Below, one piece after another: positions 24,647 through 32,554 of a stretch of 64,000 nucleotides of DNA. The stretch is from CALGDE01 sp964655355 (GTDB taxonomy: Bacteria; Cyanobacteriota; Cyanobacteriia; CACIAM-69d), in the NCBI GenBank assembly GCA_964655355.1, contig CAZZMD010000012.1, forward strand, positions 1 to 64,000, given 5' to 3'. The notes below the pieces were generated by a model, which had not been told where the DNA came from, did not search any database, and saw nothing but the letters and a program-made list of their open reading frames with translations. Each line of letters opens with the position of its first letter. The stretch's first letter is position 1. The translations under genes and the position numbers were made by a program.

Positions 24647-25831
24647 ATGACCAGGATTGAAACCAAAACCCAGCCCATGACGATCAACATGGGCCCCCAG
24701 CACCCGTCGATGCACGGGGTACTGCGGCTGATTGTCACCCTGGACGGCGAAAACGTCCTCGACTGTGAACCGGTCATCGGCTATCTGCATCGGGGCATGG
24801 AAAAAATCGCTGAAAGTCGCACCAACGTTATGTTTGTGCCCTATGTCAGCCGCTGGGACTACGCCGCCGGGATGTTTAATGAAGCCATCACGGTCAACGC
24901 CCCCGAGAAACTCGCCGGCATCGAAGTCCCCCGCCGCGCCAGCTATATCCGCATGATTATGCTGGAGCTGAACCGCATCGCGAACCACCTGCTGTGGCTC
25001 GGTCCCTTCCTCGCAGACGTGGGTGCCCAAACCCCCTTCTTCTACATTTTCCGGGAACGGGAAATGATTTATGACCTGTGGGAAGCCGCCACTGGGTCCC
25101 GCCTGATCAACAACAACTATTTCCGTATGGGCGGGGTTGCTGCTGACCTACCCTACGGCTGGGTCGACAAGTGCGAAGATTTTTGCGACCACTTTATGCC
25201 CAAGGTGGATGAGTACGAAAAGCTCATCACCAACAACCCCATCTTTATTCGCCGGGTGGAAGGGGTTGGCACCATCAGCCGCGACGAAGCCATTAACTGG
25301 GGCTTGTCCGGTCCCATGCTGCGGGGCTCTGGCGTTAAGTGGGACCTGCGCAAGGTGGACAAGTACGAGTGCTATGACGAGCTGGATTGGGACGTCCAGT
25401 GGGAGACGGGCGGTGATTGCTTGGCTCGCTATCTGGTGCGGGTTCGGGAAATGCGCGAGTCCTGCAAGATGGTGCGCCAATGCCTAAAGCAGTTGCCCGG
25501 TGGTCCCTACGAGAACTTGGAAGCGAAGCGTATTGATGCTGGTCCTAAGTCCGAGTGGAACGAATTTGATTACCAGTTCATCGGTAAAAAGCTGGCTCCC
25601 ACCTTCAAAATCCCTGAGGGTGAGCACTACGTCCGTTTGGAAAGCGGTAAGGGCGAGCTGGGCATTTATCTGGTGGGGAACAACAATGTCTTCCCCTGGC
25701 GCTGGAAGATCCGCGCCCCGGATTTCAACAACTTGCAAATCTTGCCCCAGTTGCTGAAGGGCGTCAAAGTTGCTGACATTATGGCAATCCTGGGCAGCAT
25801 CGACGTCATTATGGGCTCGGTGGACCGGTAA
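24647..25831 (+). CDS. ndhH: NDH-1 (photosynthetic complex I) subunit H
   Basis: A 394-residue protein of the 49-kDa/NuoD family. MTINMGPQHPSMHGVLRLIV, CEPVIGYLHRGMEKIAESRT, the quinone-pocket HLLWLGPFLADVGAQTPFFY, and the C-terminal VGNNNVFPWRWKIRAPDFNN with PQLLKGVKVADIMAILGSID are diagnostic. It forms part of the quinone-binding peripheral arm of cyanobacterial NDH-1, which works in respiration, cyclic electron flow and CO2 uptake. The gene stands alone, as usual in cyanobacteria, and is closed by a clear terminator. Confidence 0.97.
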   Translation: MTRIETKTQPMTINMGPQHPSMHGVLRLIVTLDGENVLDCEPVIGYLHRGMEKIAESRTNVMFVPYVSRWDYAAGMFNEAITVNAPEKLAGIEVPRRASYIRMIMLELNRIANHLLWLGPFLADVGAQTPFFYIFREREMIYDLWEAATGSRLINNNYFRMGGVAADLPYGWVDKCEDFCDHFMPKVDEYEKLITNNPIFIRRVEGVGTISRDEAINWGLSGPMLRGSGVKWDLRKVDKYECYDELDWDVQWETGGDCLARYLVRVREMRESCKMVRQCLKQLPGGPYENLEAKRIDAGPKSEWNEFDYQFIGKKLAPTFKIPEGEHYVRLESGKGELGIYLVGNNNVFPWRWKIRAPDFNNLQILPQLLKGVKVADIMAILGSIDVIMGSVDR

Positions 25832-25870
25832 TCTAACTCGGTTTGAATGCCGCTCTAAATGCTACGAATG

Positions 25871-25909
25871 TGCCCCTGGAGGTTCAAGACTTTCAGGGGC
25901 ATGTTTTTT
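25871..25909 (+). terminator. Terminator after ndhH
   Basis: TGCCCCTG (25871-25878) pairs with CAGGGGCA (25894-25901), followed by TGTTTTTT. It lies 40 bases after the ndhH stop and also separates it from the convergent regulator gene. Confidence 0.85.
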
Positions 25910-25938
25910 ATGGGTTCGGTTGCTCTCTCGAATAATTG

Positions 25939-26301
25939 CTAAAGCTGATTGGTCTCGGCCCAGGTTTTGAGTTCTTCTAGGAAGCCGATCGCCGTTCTGC
26001 CAAAGTCCGTAATTTCATAGGTGACGGCGATGGGGCGATCGCACAGGACTTCCCGCTGAATCAATCCGGCGTCTTCCATTTCTTTGAGACGTTGACTGAT
26101 CATTTTTTTGCTCGCGCCCCCAATCTGCCGGGCCAGATCATTGAAGCGCACCGGTCCATCCTTGAGATGCCACAGGATCGACCCTTTCCATTTACCCCCC
26201 AACAGTCGCATCCCTCGCTCAATGGGACAGGGCTCTAAACAAGGTTCCGCGACTTGCTTTTGCCGATTTTGACCGGTGGTGATGGTGAGAGTGCGTCCCA
26301 T
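25939..26301 (-). CDS. HxlR-family transcription regulator
   Basis: A 120-residue winged helix-turn-helix protein with the HxlR signature: CPIERGMRLLGGKWKGSILW, then VRFNDLARQIGGASKKMISQ and RLKEMEDAGLIQREV. Cys25 in PCPIERG is the conserved N-terminal cysteine that senses electrophiles or oxidants in relatives such as YodB and HypR; Cys21 is an additional nearby cysteine. It is divergent from a glutathione S-transferase gene, a common regulator-target arrangement, so it probably represses that gene until thiol-reactive compounds appear. Confidence 0.92.
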   Translation of the reverse strand: MGRTLTITTGQNRQKQVAEPCLEPCPIERGMRLLGGKWKGSILWHLKDGPVRFNDLARQIGGASKKMISQRLKEMEDAGLIQREVLCDRPIAVTYEITDFGRTAIGFLEELKTWAETNQL

Positions 26302-26329
26302 GGCGAGCCTGATGATTCAAAAAGGTGGT

Positions 26330-26346
26330 TACTAAAAGGATACTAA
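26330..26346. promoter_or_regulatory. Possible HxlR operator, TACTAA direct repeat
   Basis: TACTAA occurs at 26330-26335 and 26341-26346, 11 bases apart, within the 151-base divergent region between the HxlR and GST genes; GGTTAC also occurs twice (26327-26332 and 26354-26359). Spacing and position fit an operator shared by both promoters. Inference only. Confidence 0.4.
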
Positions 26347-26452
26347 TTGACGCTGGTTACCTGTTTTCTTAGCGTAGATCTCAACGGCTCCATCGTCACC
26401 TGGGGCATCTGGGGTGATGGGGGATATGAGCATTACGGTGAGGATTTTTTCC

Positions 26453-27157
26453 ATGTCAACGCCAGAAATCCATCTTTATACCGCGTCCACGATGAATGGT
26501 TGGAAGCCGGTGATTTTCCTGGAGGAGGCGGAGGTTGAGTACGATCTGACCTACATCGATTTCGGCAAGAAGGAACAAAAGTCTGAGTGGTATACCCAAC
26601 TCAATCCCAATGGGCGAATCCCGACCATTGTTGATCGCAGTAATGATGATTTTTCTGTGTTCGAATCCGGGGCGATTCTTTGGTATTTGGCGGAAAAATA
26701 TGGCAAGTTTTTGCCCGCCGATAGCAAGGGGCGATCGCAGGTGTTGCAGTGGCTGATGTTCCAGATGGGGGGCGTGGGACCGATGATGGGGCAGGCGATG
26801 TTTTTTCAGCGGATTGCCGCGCCGAAGGGCATTGAGGATGAGTATGCGATCGACCGGTATGTGAAGGAATCTCGGCGGTTGCTTGAGGTGTTGGATAAGC
26901 AGTTGGCGGGTAAGGATTATTTGCTGGGGGCGGAGTTTTCCATTGCGGATATTGCCACCTATCCTTGGGCGCGGTCCTACCCTTGGGCGAAGGTGTCTGT
27001 GGAGGGGCTGAATCACCTGCAAGCTTGGTTTGATCGCATTGATGCTCGCCCGAAAACCCAGAAGGCGTTGACGATTCCTAAGCCATTCCCGGCCTTTTTT
27101 GGCAAGGGCGATATGTCGGACTCCATTACTGAAAATGCATCCCGGTTTAATGCTTAA
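26453..27157 (+). CDS. Glutathione S-transferase
   Basis: A 234-residue protein from ATG 26453; an earlier in-frame ATG at 26414 would add 13 unlikely residues. The thioredoxin-like N-terminal domain reads IHLYTASTMNGWKPVIFLEE, LNPNGRIPTIVD and the glutathione-binding FSVFESGAILWYLAEKYG. The helical C-terminal domain includes DYLLGAEFSIADIATYPWAR with the N-capping Asp. It resembles the Nu/YfcG-YghU-type bacterial enzymes, which often act as disulfide reductases. Divergent from an HxlR regulator, so induction by electrophile or oxidant stress is plausible. Confidence 0.92.
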   Translation: MSTPEIHLYTASTMNGWKPVIFLEEAEVEYDLTYIDFGKKEQKSEWYTQLNPNGRIPTIVDRSNDDFSVFESGAILWYLAEKYGKFLPADSKGRSQVLQWLMFQMGGVGPMMGQAMFFQRIAAPKGIEDEYAIDRYVKESRRLLEVLDKQLAGKDYLLGAEFSIADIATYPWARSYPWAKVSVEGLNHLQAWFDRIDARPKTQKALTIPKPFPAFFGKGDMSDSITENASRFNA

Positions 27158-27192
27158 TCCCCAAATCCTAATGCTCCTGAACGCGATCGCTG

Positions 27193-29334
27193 CTAGGGCT
27201 GAACCACTTTGCGATATTTGGCGCGAATGGCGTCGCGGGATAGGGAGAGGGAGGTGTCGGTGATGGGGGCCGAGTCGGGAATTAGGGCGGGGGCAACGTC
27301 GTCGGCGATGGGGAGCTGCACATGGAATTGGCTCCCTTTGTCCTTGCCTTCGGATTCTGCCCAGATGGTTCCCCCGAGGCCATTCATGACCTGGCGGCAG
27401 ATGGCTAAGCCTAGGCCGGTGCCGCCAACGGTGCGGCGTAGGGAGCCCTCCGCTTGATAGAACCGGTCAAAGACTGCTTCTAGTTGGTTGGACTCAATGC
27501 CTCGCCCCGTATCAGCTACGGTGATTTGCAGTTGGTCGCGATCGCTGTGTTCTTGGGCGGTAATGGTGACGTGACCGTCCTGGGGGGTAAATTTGCAGGC
27601 ATTGTCGAGGAGTTTGGATAGGACTTCCACTAGCCATTCCCCATCCGCTTTCACTGGGCTGAGGTTGTTGGGCAGCTCCATCAGAATCATCGGTCGGTCT
27701 TGGGGGTCGAGGCGGGTGTAAATCCCACTGAGGGCAAGCTCGACGCACTCTTGCACCGATAGGGCTTCCAAGGTCCAGGGGATTCGTCCACTTTCCAGGC
27801 GGGATAGGGTGAGGAAATCTTGGACCAGATAGCGCATGCGATCGGCGTCTGTCAGAGCGGTTTCCAACATGACCTGTCGCAATTCCTGGGCCATATCCGG
27901 TTCGGTGGCGAGGCTCTCTAGGCAAACTCGAATGGTAGACAGGGGGGTGCGCAGTTCGTGGCCGGTGATCGCAATTAAATTGCTGCGGGTTTGGTCTAGG
28001 GCTTCGAGCTGCTCGTTGAAATTTTCCAGGTCCACGTAGGCTTTAGCTTGCAGCAGTGCACCCCCCAGTTGAACCGCCACCGCTTGCACGAGGTTGACTT
28101 CGTCGTCGGACCAGGGATGGGGCAGGCTGCCGCAGTGGTGGAGTTCGATCGCCCCCAGGAACTTATCCCGATAGCGTACGGGCACCAGTAACCAGGAGGT
28201 GATGCCCCACTGGTCCGCCAGTCGTTGGGCGGGGTTATCCGCATCGGCAGCTAGGCGCGCATCCTCGCCGGTGTCGGTGATGGCCACCGTCGTAATTTCA
28301 TCGCCGGCGATCGCCTGGAATAGGGGATTGCCCTCGAGGGGCCATTGACGACCCGCCACTGTTTTTACCTTGGCGGCCAGGGCTTCGTGGATGATTTTGG
28401 TGTCCGGATCGCCGGTCTGACATTCATACACCAGACAGCGGCACACCCGAAGGGCTTGGCTTAATTCCTGGGTGGCGATCGCCAGGACCTTATCGGGATT
28501 GAGGGACTGGCGAATGGTGGAGGCGATGGAATTCGTTAATCGTTCCCGCCGTTCTTTGCCCGCTAGGTGTCGATAGGCTTTGATCAGCTTGTATTGTCCC
28601 GCTTGGAGATAGGTCATCAAGCGCTGGGCAAAGGGTTCCGGATCGCTGTGGTTGAAGGGTTGGGCGATGGATTCGGGGATGGCGGTGATCAGTGGGGCGA
28701 GGCGATCGCTCAGCTCGGGGCGATAGTTGCCAATGCGCTCTAGTAATAGCAGGGCGGCCTGGGAGGTGATTTTTCGATCAAAGGTCCAAACCCCCTCGAA
28801 TCGTCGATTGCGGTCATCGGATGGCAAAATTCGGAGGGCCGATTGGACCTGGGTTTTGGGGTCGAGGTCCGGCGATCGCCGTTCTGAACACAGCAGGCAG
28901 GCGGCGTAATGCTGTCCGAGCACCACCAAGTGCCACTCGTTGGCCAGGGCATCGTCTGGGTTGAAGGCGATGGCGGTGTGGTTATTGGGCTGGGTCACCA
29001 AGTCCGTTTCCGGGGCCGCCAATACGAATACATGGGGCGATCGCTCGCCGATGCGTTCGTAGCGCCGAGCTTCCTGGCGATAAAACCGTTCCTGCTGGAA
29101 GCACGCGATTACGATGGGCTGTTCGTCATCGTTCCCGGAAAGGACTAGGTCCTCCATGGCGTGGGAGAGGGCAGTCAGGGAATTTTTGAAATATATCTGC
29201 GATCGCAGGGTCGGGAACTCCGTCTTCAAACTGTCTAGGACGGAGTGGGACAGGGTGATCGGCGAAGGACCGGGTTGCGATGATGAATCCACTTTCTCTG
29301 ATTCAAAAGCCACGGGCGGTAAAACTCCCAACAA
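27193..29334 (-). CDS. DICT-GAF sensor histidine kinase
   Basis: Up to 713 residues. The N-terminal ~33-150 region (SQIYFKNSLTALSHAMEDLV, VIACFQQERFYRQEARRYER) matches the DICT sensory domain, common in cyanobacterial kinases and diguanylate cyclases. A linker to ~255 and a GAF domain (~265-430, WGITSWLLVPVRYRDKFLGA) follow, then HisKA with His459 in LIAITGHELRTPLSTIRVCL and HATPase_c with LLDNACKFTPQDG, VADTGRGIE and GGTGLGLAI. It is soluble and should phosphorylate an unlinked response regulator. The first codon would be TTG at 29334; a later GTG at 29313 is possible, so the start is uncertain. Confidence 0.88.
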   Translation of the reverse strand: MLGVLPPVAFESEKVDSSSQPGPSPITLSHSVLDSLKTEFPTLRSQIYFKNSLTALSHAMEDLVLSGNDDEQPIVIACFQQERFYRQEARRYERIGERSPHVFVLAAPETDLVTQPNNHTAIAFNPDDALANEWHLVVLGQHYAACLLCSERRSPDLDPKTQVQSALRILPSDDRNRRFEGVWTFDRKITSQAALLLLERIGNYRPELSDRLAPLITAIPESIAQPFNHSDPEPFAQRLMTYLQAGQYKLIKAYRHLAGKERRERLTNSIASTIRQSLNPDKVLAIATQELSQALRVCRCLVYECQTGDPDTKIIHEALAAKVKTVAGRQWPLEGNPLFQAIAGDEITTVAITDTGEDARLAADADNPAQRLADQWGITSWLLVPVRYRDKFLGAIELHHCGSLPHPWSDDEVNLVQAVAVQLGGALLQAKAYVDLENFNEQLEALDQTRSNLIAITGHELRTPLSTIRVCLESLATEPDMAQELRQVMLETALTDADRMRYLVQDFLTLSRLESGRIPWTLEALSVQECVELALSGIYTRLDPQDRPMILMELPNNLSPVKADGEWLVEVLSKLLDNACKFTPQDGHVTITAQEHSDRDQLQITVADTGRGIESNQLEAVFDRFYQAEGSLRRTVGGTGLGLAICRQVMNGLGGTIWAESEGKDKGSQFHVQLPIADDVAPALIPDSAPITDTSLSLSRDAIRAKYRKVVQP

Positions 29335-29515
29335 TTGGGGTGAAGCTAGGTCTCCCCATCGTGAGTGGATAAGAGAATAGGCGCTGCCAACGTCGCCGAT
29401 ATTTCAGGAAAAGATATTTCAGGAAAACTTGAGGCGCAACGCTACTGTTTAGCCTAGCAGGTCATCGGGATCGGACGATTTGCCATAACGGAGATGTTAC
29501 AGAGGGAACAGACCA

Positions 29516-30622
29516 CTAAGAATTGAGGGTGTTCAGGACCGCCGCAATCAGACGCTGATTTTGGTCCTCGGTGCGCACGGCGACGCGGAAATGATGGTGT
29601 CCTAGCTCTGGAAAGGTGGAGCAGTCGCGGATGGCAATGCGATCGCGACGCAACAAGTGTTGTTGTAACGAGGGGGCGGGCGTCGAGCTTTTTACGAGCA
29701 AGAAATTGGCCGCGCCGGGGTATACGGTTATGCCGCCCATGTTTTGGAGCGATCGCCCCAAGGTTGCCCGGGTATCCGGCAGCCAGTGCCAGGTTGTCTG
29801 GGCAAAGTCGCGATCGCTCAGGGCCGCCAATCCAGCCACTTCGGCCAAAGCATTGACGGACCAGGGATCCCGCCATTGCTGCCATCGCTGGAGCCGATCC
29901 GGATGGGCGATCGCATACCCCAAACGTAATCCCGGAATGCTGTAGAACTTGGTGAGCGATCGCACGATCACGAGCTGGGGATAGTCCGCGATGCAATGAA
30001 TTAGGTTTTGTTGTTCCTCGGGGGGCAAAAAATCCATGAAGGCTTCGTCAATTGCCACTATTTCAAGGGCGTCCGCCGTGCTTTCCAGATGCTGACGGAT
30101 TGTCTGGGCCGTCCATAGCCGACCGGTGGGGTTATGGGGATTATTCAGCCAGAGACCGCTATGGGACTGGGGCGATCGCGGCCAGGGTAGGTCAGTGTTG
30201 TTGGGGTCTAGGGACAGGGGAAGGGGGGTAATGGGAATCTGGAGCGATCGCAATGCTCGCCCGTAATCTGCAAACGCGGGGACCGGTAAATATACGGTGC
30301 TGAGATCCTGGCAATCCCGCGCTATCCAGGTAAATAACTCCGCTGCGCCATTGCCAGGAAAAATCCACGCCGGATCGATGGAATGCCCCTGAGTCTGATG
30401 ATGCTGGGCGATCGCCTGGCGGAGTCGGGTGTATTCAGGGTCGGGATAGGCCGTGAGCGATCGCCGGGTTTGAATTGCCGTTTGTAGGGCATCAATCACT
30501 GACTGGGGCGGCCCCAGGGGATTAATGCTGGCGGAAAAATCTAGGATTTCATCGGGGGAACATTGGGCGATCGCTGCGGCCCAACTTAAATTTCCCCCGT
30601 GGGTGGGTGTGGTCAGATCCAT
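29516..30622 (-). CDS. cobD: Threonine-phosphate decarboxylase (cobalamin pathway)
   Basis: A 368-residue PLP-dependent enzyme of fold type I. THGGNLSWAAA at the start, DFSASINPLGPPQSV, NPHNPTGRLW, AIDEAFMDFLP and the PLP-binding lysine in RSLTKFYSIPGLRLGYAIA distinguish CobD-type enzymes from histidinol-phosphate aminotransferase, which is the main alternative. It makes (R)-1-aminopropan-2-ol phosphate for the nucleotide loop of (pseudo)cobalamin. No other cobalamin genes are near and no cobalamin riboswitch was recognised upstream. Confidence 0.88.
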   Translation of the reverse strand: MDLTTPTHGGNLSWAAAIAQCSPDEILDFSASINPLGPPQSVIDALQTAIQTRRSLTAYPDPEYTRLRQAIAQHHQTQGHSIDPAWIFPGNGAAELFTWIARDCQDLSTVYLPVPAFADYGRALRSLQIPITPLPLSLDPNNTDLPWPRSPQSHSGLWLNNPHNPTGRLWTAQTIRQHLESTADALEIVAIDEAFMDFLPPEEQQNLIHCIADYPQLVIVRSLTKFYSIPGLRLGYAIAHPDRLQRWQQWRDPWSVNALAEVAGLAALSDRDFAQTTWHWLPDTRATLGRSLQNMGGITVYPGAANFLLVKSSTPAPSLQQHLLRRDRIAIRDCSTFPELGHHHFRVAVRTEDQNQRLIAAVLNTLNS

Positions 30623-30667
30623 CCTCAGCTCCCATCCCTCAAGCTCTCAAGGCACTAGGAATCCCCT

Positions 30668-31135
30668 TTAGTTCTCCTCAGAATTACCAGTGCGACGCCC
30701 CAGTTCGTAGATGCCGCAGGCCATCACGCCAATGATGCCTAAACTGACGGTCCAACCGCTGCCGAAGCTCCACACCACGAGCCAGTTTGCCCCGACCCCC
30801 GCCAAGAAAAAGGGAAAGGTGCTAAAAATTGACGCGTAAAACGCATTCTGGGCTTCCCGATTTTCGCGGGTGCGCTCATATTCCGCCTCGGTGGTGTAGA
30901 GCGATCGCTCGGCATAATCAAACCACTGGGCAATTTTGTCCATAAACCAATCGCTGACGGGAGAAAACGCCAAATACAACGCTAGCGACCATAAACAGGA
31001 GCCCGCGATCGCCTCACCGCTGGCTTCCACCACAAAGGGCACCCACTCCGGCAACGGCACAATAAACCCAGTCAAAACGCCAGCGACGCCCAATCCCACT
31101 AAACCCATCCTTGTTTTTTCATCCCCAAACACCAC
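30668..31135 (-). CDS. Four-helix membrane protein of unknown function
   Basis: A 155-residue protein with hydrophobic segments at about 10-28, 42-58, 104-122 and 128-146 and a charged, helical cytosolic-type stretch between (YAERSLYTTEAEYERTRENREA counts 22, so only its core AERSLYTTEAEYERTREN is quoted). No catalytic motif is seen. It lies 45 bases upstream of cobD on the same strand and might share its transcript. Unknown family. Confidence 0.65.
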   Translation of the reverse strand: MVFGDEKTRMGLVGLGVAGVLTGFIVPLPEWVPFVVEASGEAIAGSCLWSLALYLAFSPVSDWFMDKIAQWFDYAERSLYTTEAEYERTRENREAQNAFYASIFSTFPFFLAGVGANWLVVWSFGSGWTVSLGIIGVMACGIYELGRRTGNSEEN

Positions 31136-31378
31136 AACTAGGGTAACGTCCCAGCTAGCCCCAAGTCTGTGCCAATTGATTGGTTATTGCATTCTGGACA
31201 GTATAGGAATTGTAACGCTTAGCCATCTCCTTTAGCCACACTGCTCCTTTGATTTCGAAGTAGGCTTCTAAACAATAAACTGAGTCTATGAGTGGTTAAG
31301 TAATGTCAATGTTTGTGCTTTTTTCGTCTTCTTTGGGCGTCAAAAAAAAGACAATGCTAGCTTTGGTGAAAGTTGTAA

Positions 31379-31648
31379 ATGAGATTTTATTATATGTCCA
31401 GCCTAGTTGATCCTAAAGTTCAAGGTCTCCTCGAAGAACTGCGGGGAGAAATAGAGCGATCTAATGCAGATCCAGAAAGACCTACCTACATTGCATTGAT
31501 CAGTCTTGGGGAGCCAGCGCGCGACAGTATTCTTAAGATTAAAGTGGGAAATAATGGATGTGATGGTACATGGGAGATAGATGAAAATGGTGAGCTTGTA
31601 TGTAATACGAAAACTCGGAGTCAGAGGTCTCTCGGGGAGATGGCTTAG
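31379..31648 (+). CDS. Unknown 89-residue protein in an AT-rich patch
   Basis: The frame starts with ATG 31379 (GAAAG seven bases before) or ATG 31394. The product is hydrophilic: a helical N-terminal part (VQGLLEELRGEIERSNADPE), then a predicted beta-rich part (ILKIKVGNNGCDGTWEIDEN) with a single pair of cysteines. No family is recognised. Base composition is AT-richer than the surroundings and HIP1 sites are absent, as in the next gene 45 bases downstream, so the two probably arrived together. Confidence 0.55.
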   Translation: MRFYYMSSLVDPKVQGLLEELRGEIERSNADPERPTYIALISLGEPARDSILKIKVGNNGCDGTWEIDENGELVCNTKTRSQRSLGEMA

Positions 31649-31693
31649 CCCAGAATCGGTATCGCTCTGTACAAGTCGAGGGCATCTGCATAA

Positions 31694-32287
31694 GTGGCTT
31701 TAAAGAGAATCGCTGAACAGATTTTTCATGCTTCTCGTGGGGGCGGAAAGAGAATCCTTGGTGACCTATATAGGGGAGTGAAGACTTCTCTATATACTAT
31801 CTTTGTACACGAATACGTGGCTACAGTAGAGCTCGTTGCTAAGAGTATTTGGCCATTGTCTTTGGTTGTGTCTCTCTTATTGTTTTCAGAGCCGATTGGC
31901 AATCTTTTTAATAGAGTTGATAAGCTTGTAGTCCGTGAGGCTATTGAGGCTGTTTTCAGAGACACTGAAATTCAGACTATAAATGCATTCAAGAAGCTAA
32001 GTCGAGATGAGATTGAGCTTGTGATTTGGATGGCGGGTCGTCCTGTGAATGTGCCAGGAACTAAGTTTGTAGATGTAAACAAAGATGTTCTCCTTGCACT
32101 GGAAGAATATGGTTTTATAAAGTTCGAAGGATCGAACAAGCAAAAAGTTCCATTAGAGCAGGCTGTCAAGGTTGTTTCTACAGATTCAGGGCGTGCTTTC
32201 TATGATGATATACGCGTTCATATGATAAATCGCTATCTGGAAAGTGTTAGAAATAAGGTTCAAGAAGATGGAAGTTCTTCTGAGTAA
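31694..32287 (+). CDS. Unknown 197-residue protein with one membrane helix, AT-rich
   Basis: Starts with GTG 31694. One strong hydrophobic helix lies at about residues 50-68 (IWPLSLVVSLLLFSEPIG). The region behind it looks like a small winged-helix-type or helical domain (LSRDEIELVIWMAGRPV, LLALEEYGFIKFEGSNKQKV, VVSTDSGRAFYDDIRVHMIN): helix, helix, beta-hairpin, then a helix, judged by eye. A membrane-tethered nucleic-acid- or protein-binding domain is possible. It follows the 89-residue gene by 45 bases in the same AT-rich patch. No similarity is recognised; function unknown. After its stop, 32288-32554 is AT-rich and holds no gene I can support. Confidence 0.6.
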   Translation: MALKRIAEQIFHASRGGGKRILGDLYRGVKTSLYTIFVHEYVATVELVAKSIWPLSLVVSLLLFSEPIGNLFNRVDKLVVREAIEAVFRDTEIQTINAFKKLSRDEIELVIWMAGRPVNVPGTKFVDVNKDVLLALEEYGFIKFEGSNKQKVPLEQAVKVVSTDSGRAFYDDIRVHMINRYLESVRNKVQEDGSSSE

Positions 32288-32554
32288 TAGTTTCTGGTCA
32301 GGGTGAGTTATGCAGGGATTCCTGTCTTCTATAGATAGTTTATCTTGTGATTTGTACTAGATGTTCCCAGGTTTCGCTTTGTTTCTCCGGTTGGTGAAGG
32401 TTACTGTACTTTGTTGAGATATGGTAAATATTATGCCTCCTTGTACTAGTTTCTCTTCCTGTTTGTTGATGAGTTGGGGTGATCAGGCAATGTAGTTAAG
32501 GTGATTAACTGTGGGTAGTTATCGCTGATTGGCTGCCCCATTCGCCCCCTGCCC

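Noticed and set aside
29335..30700. Cobalamin riboswitch near cobD
   Set aside because: The leader upstream of the cobD start is short and occupied by another gene; no B12-box-like sequence was seen.
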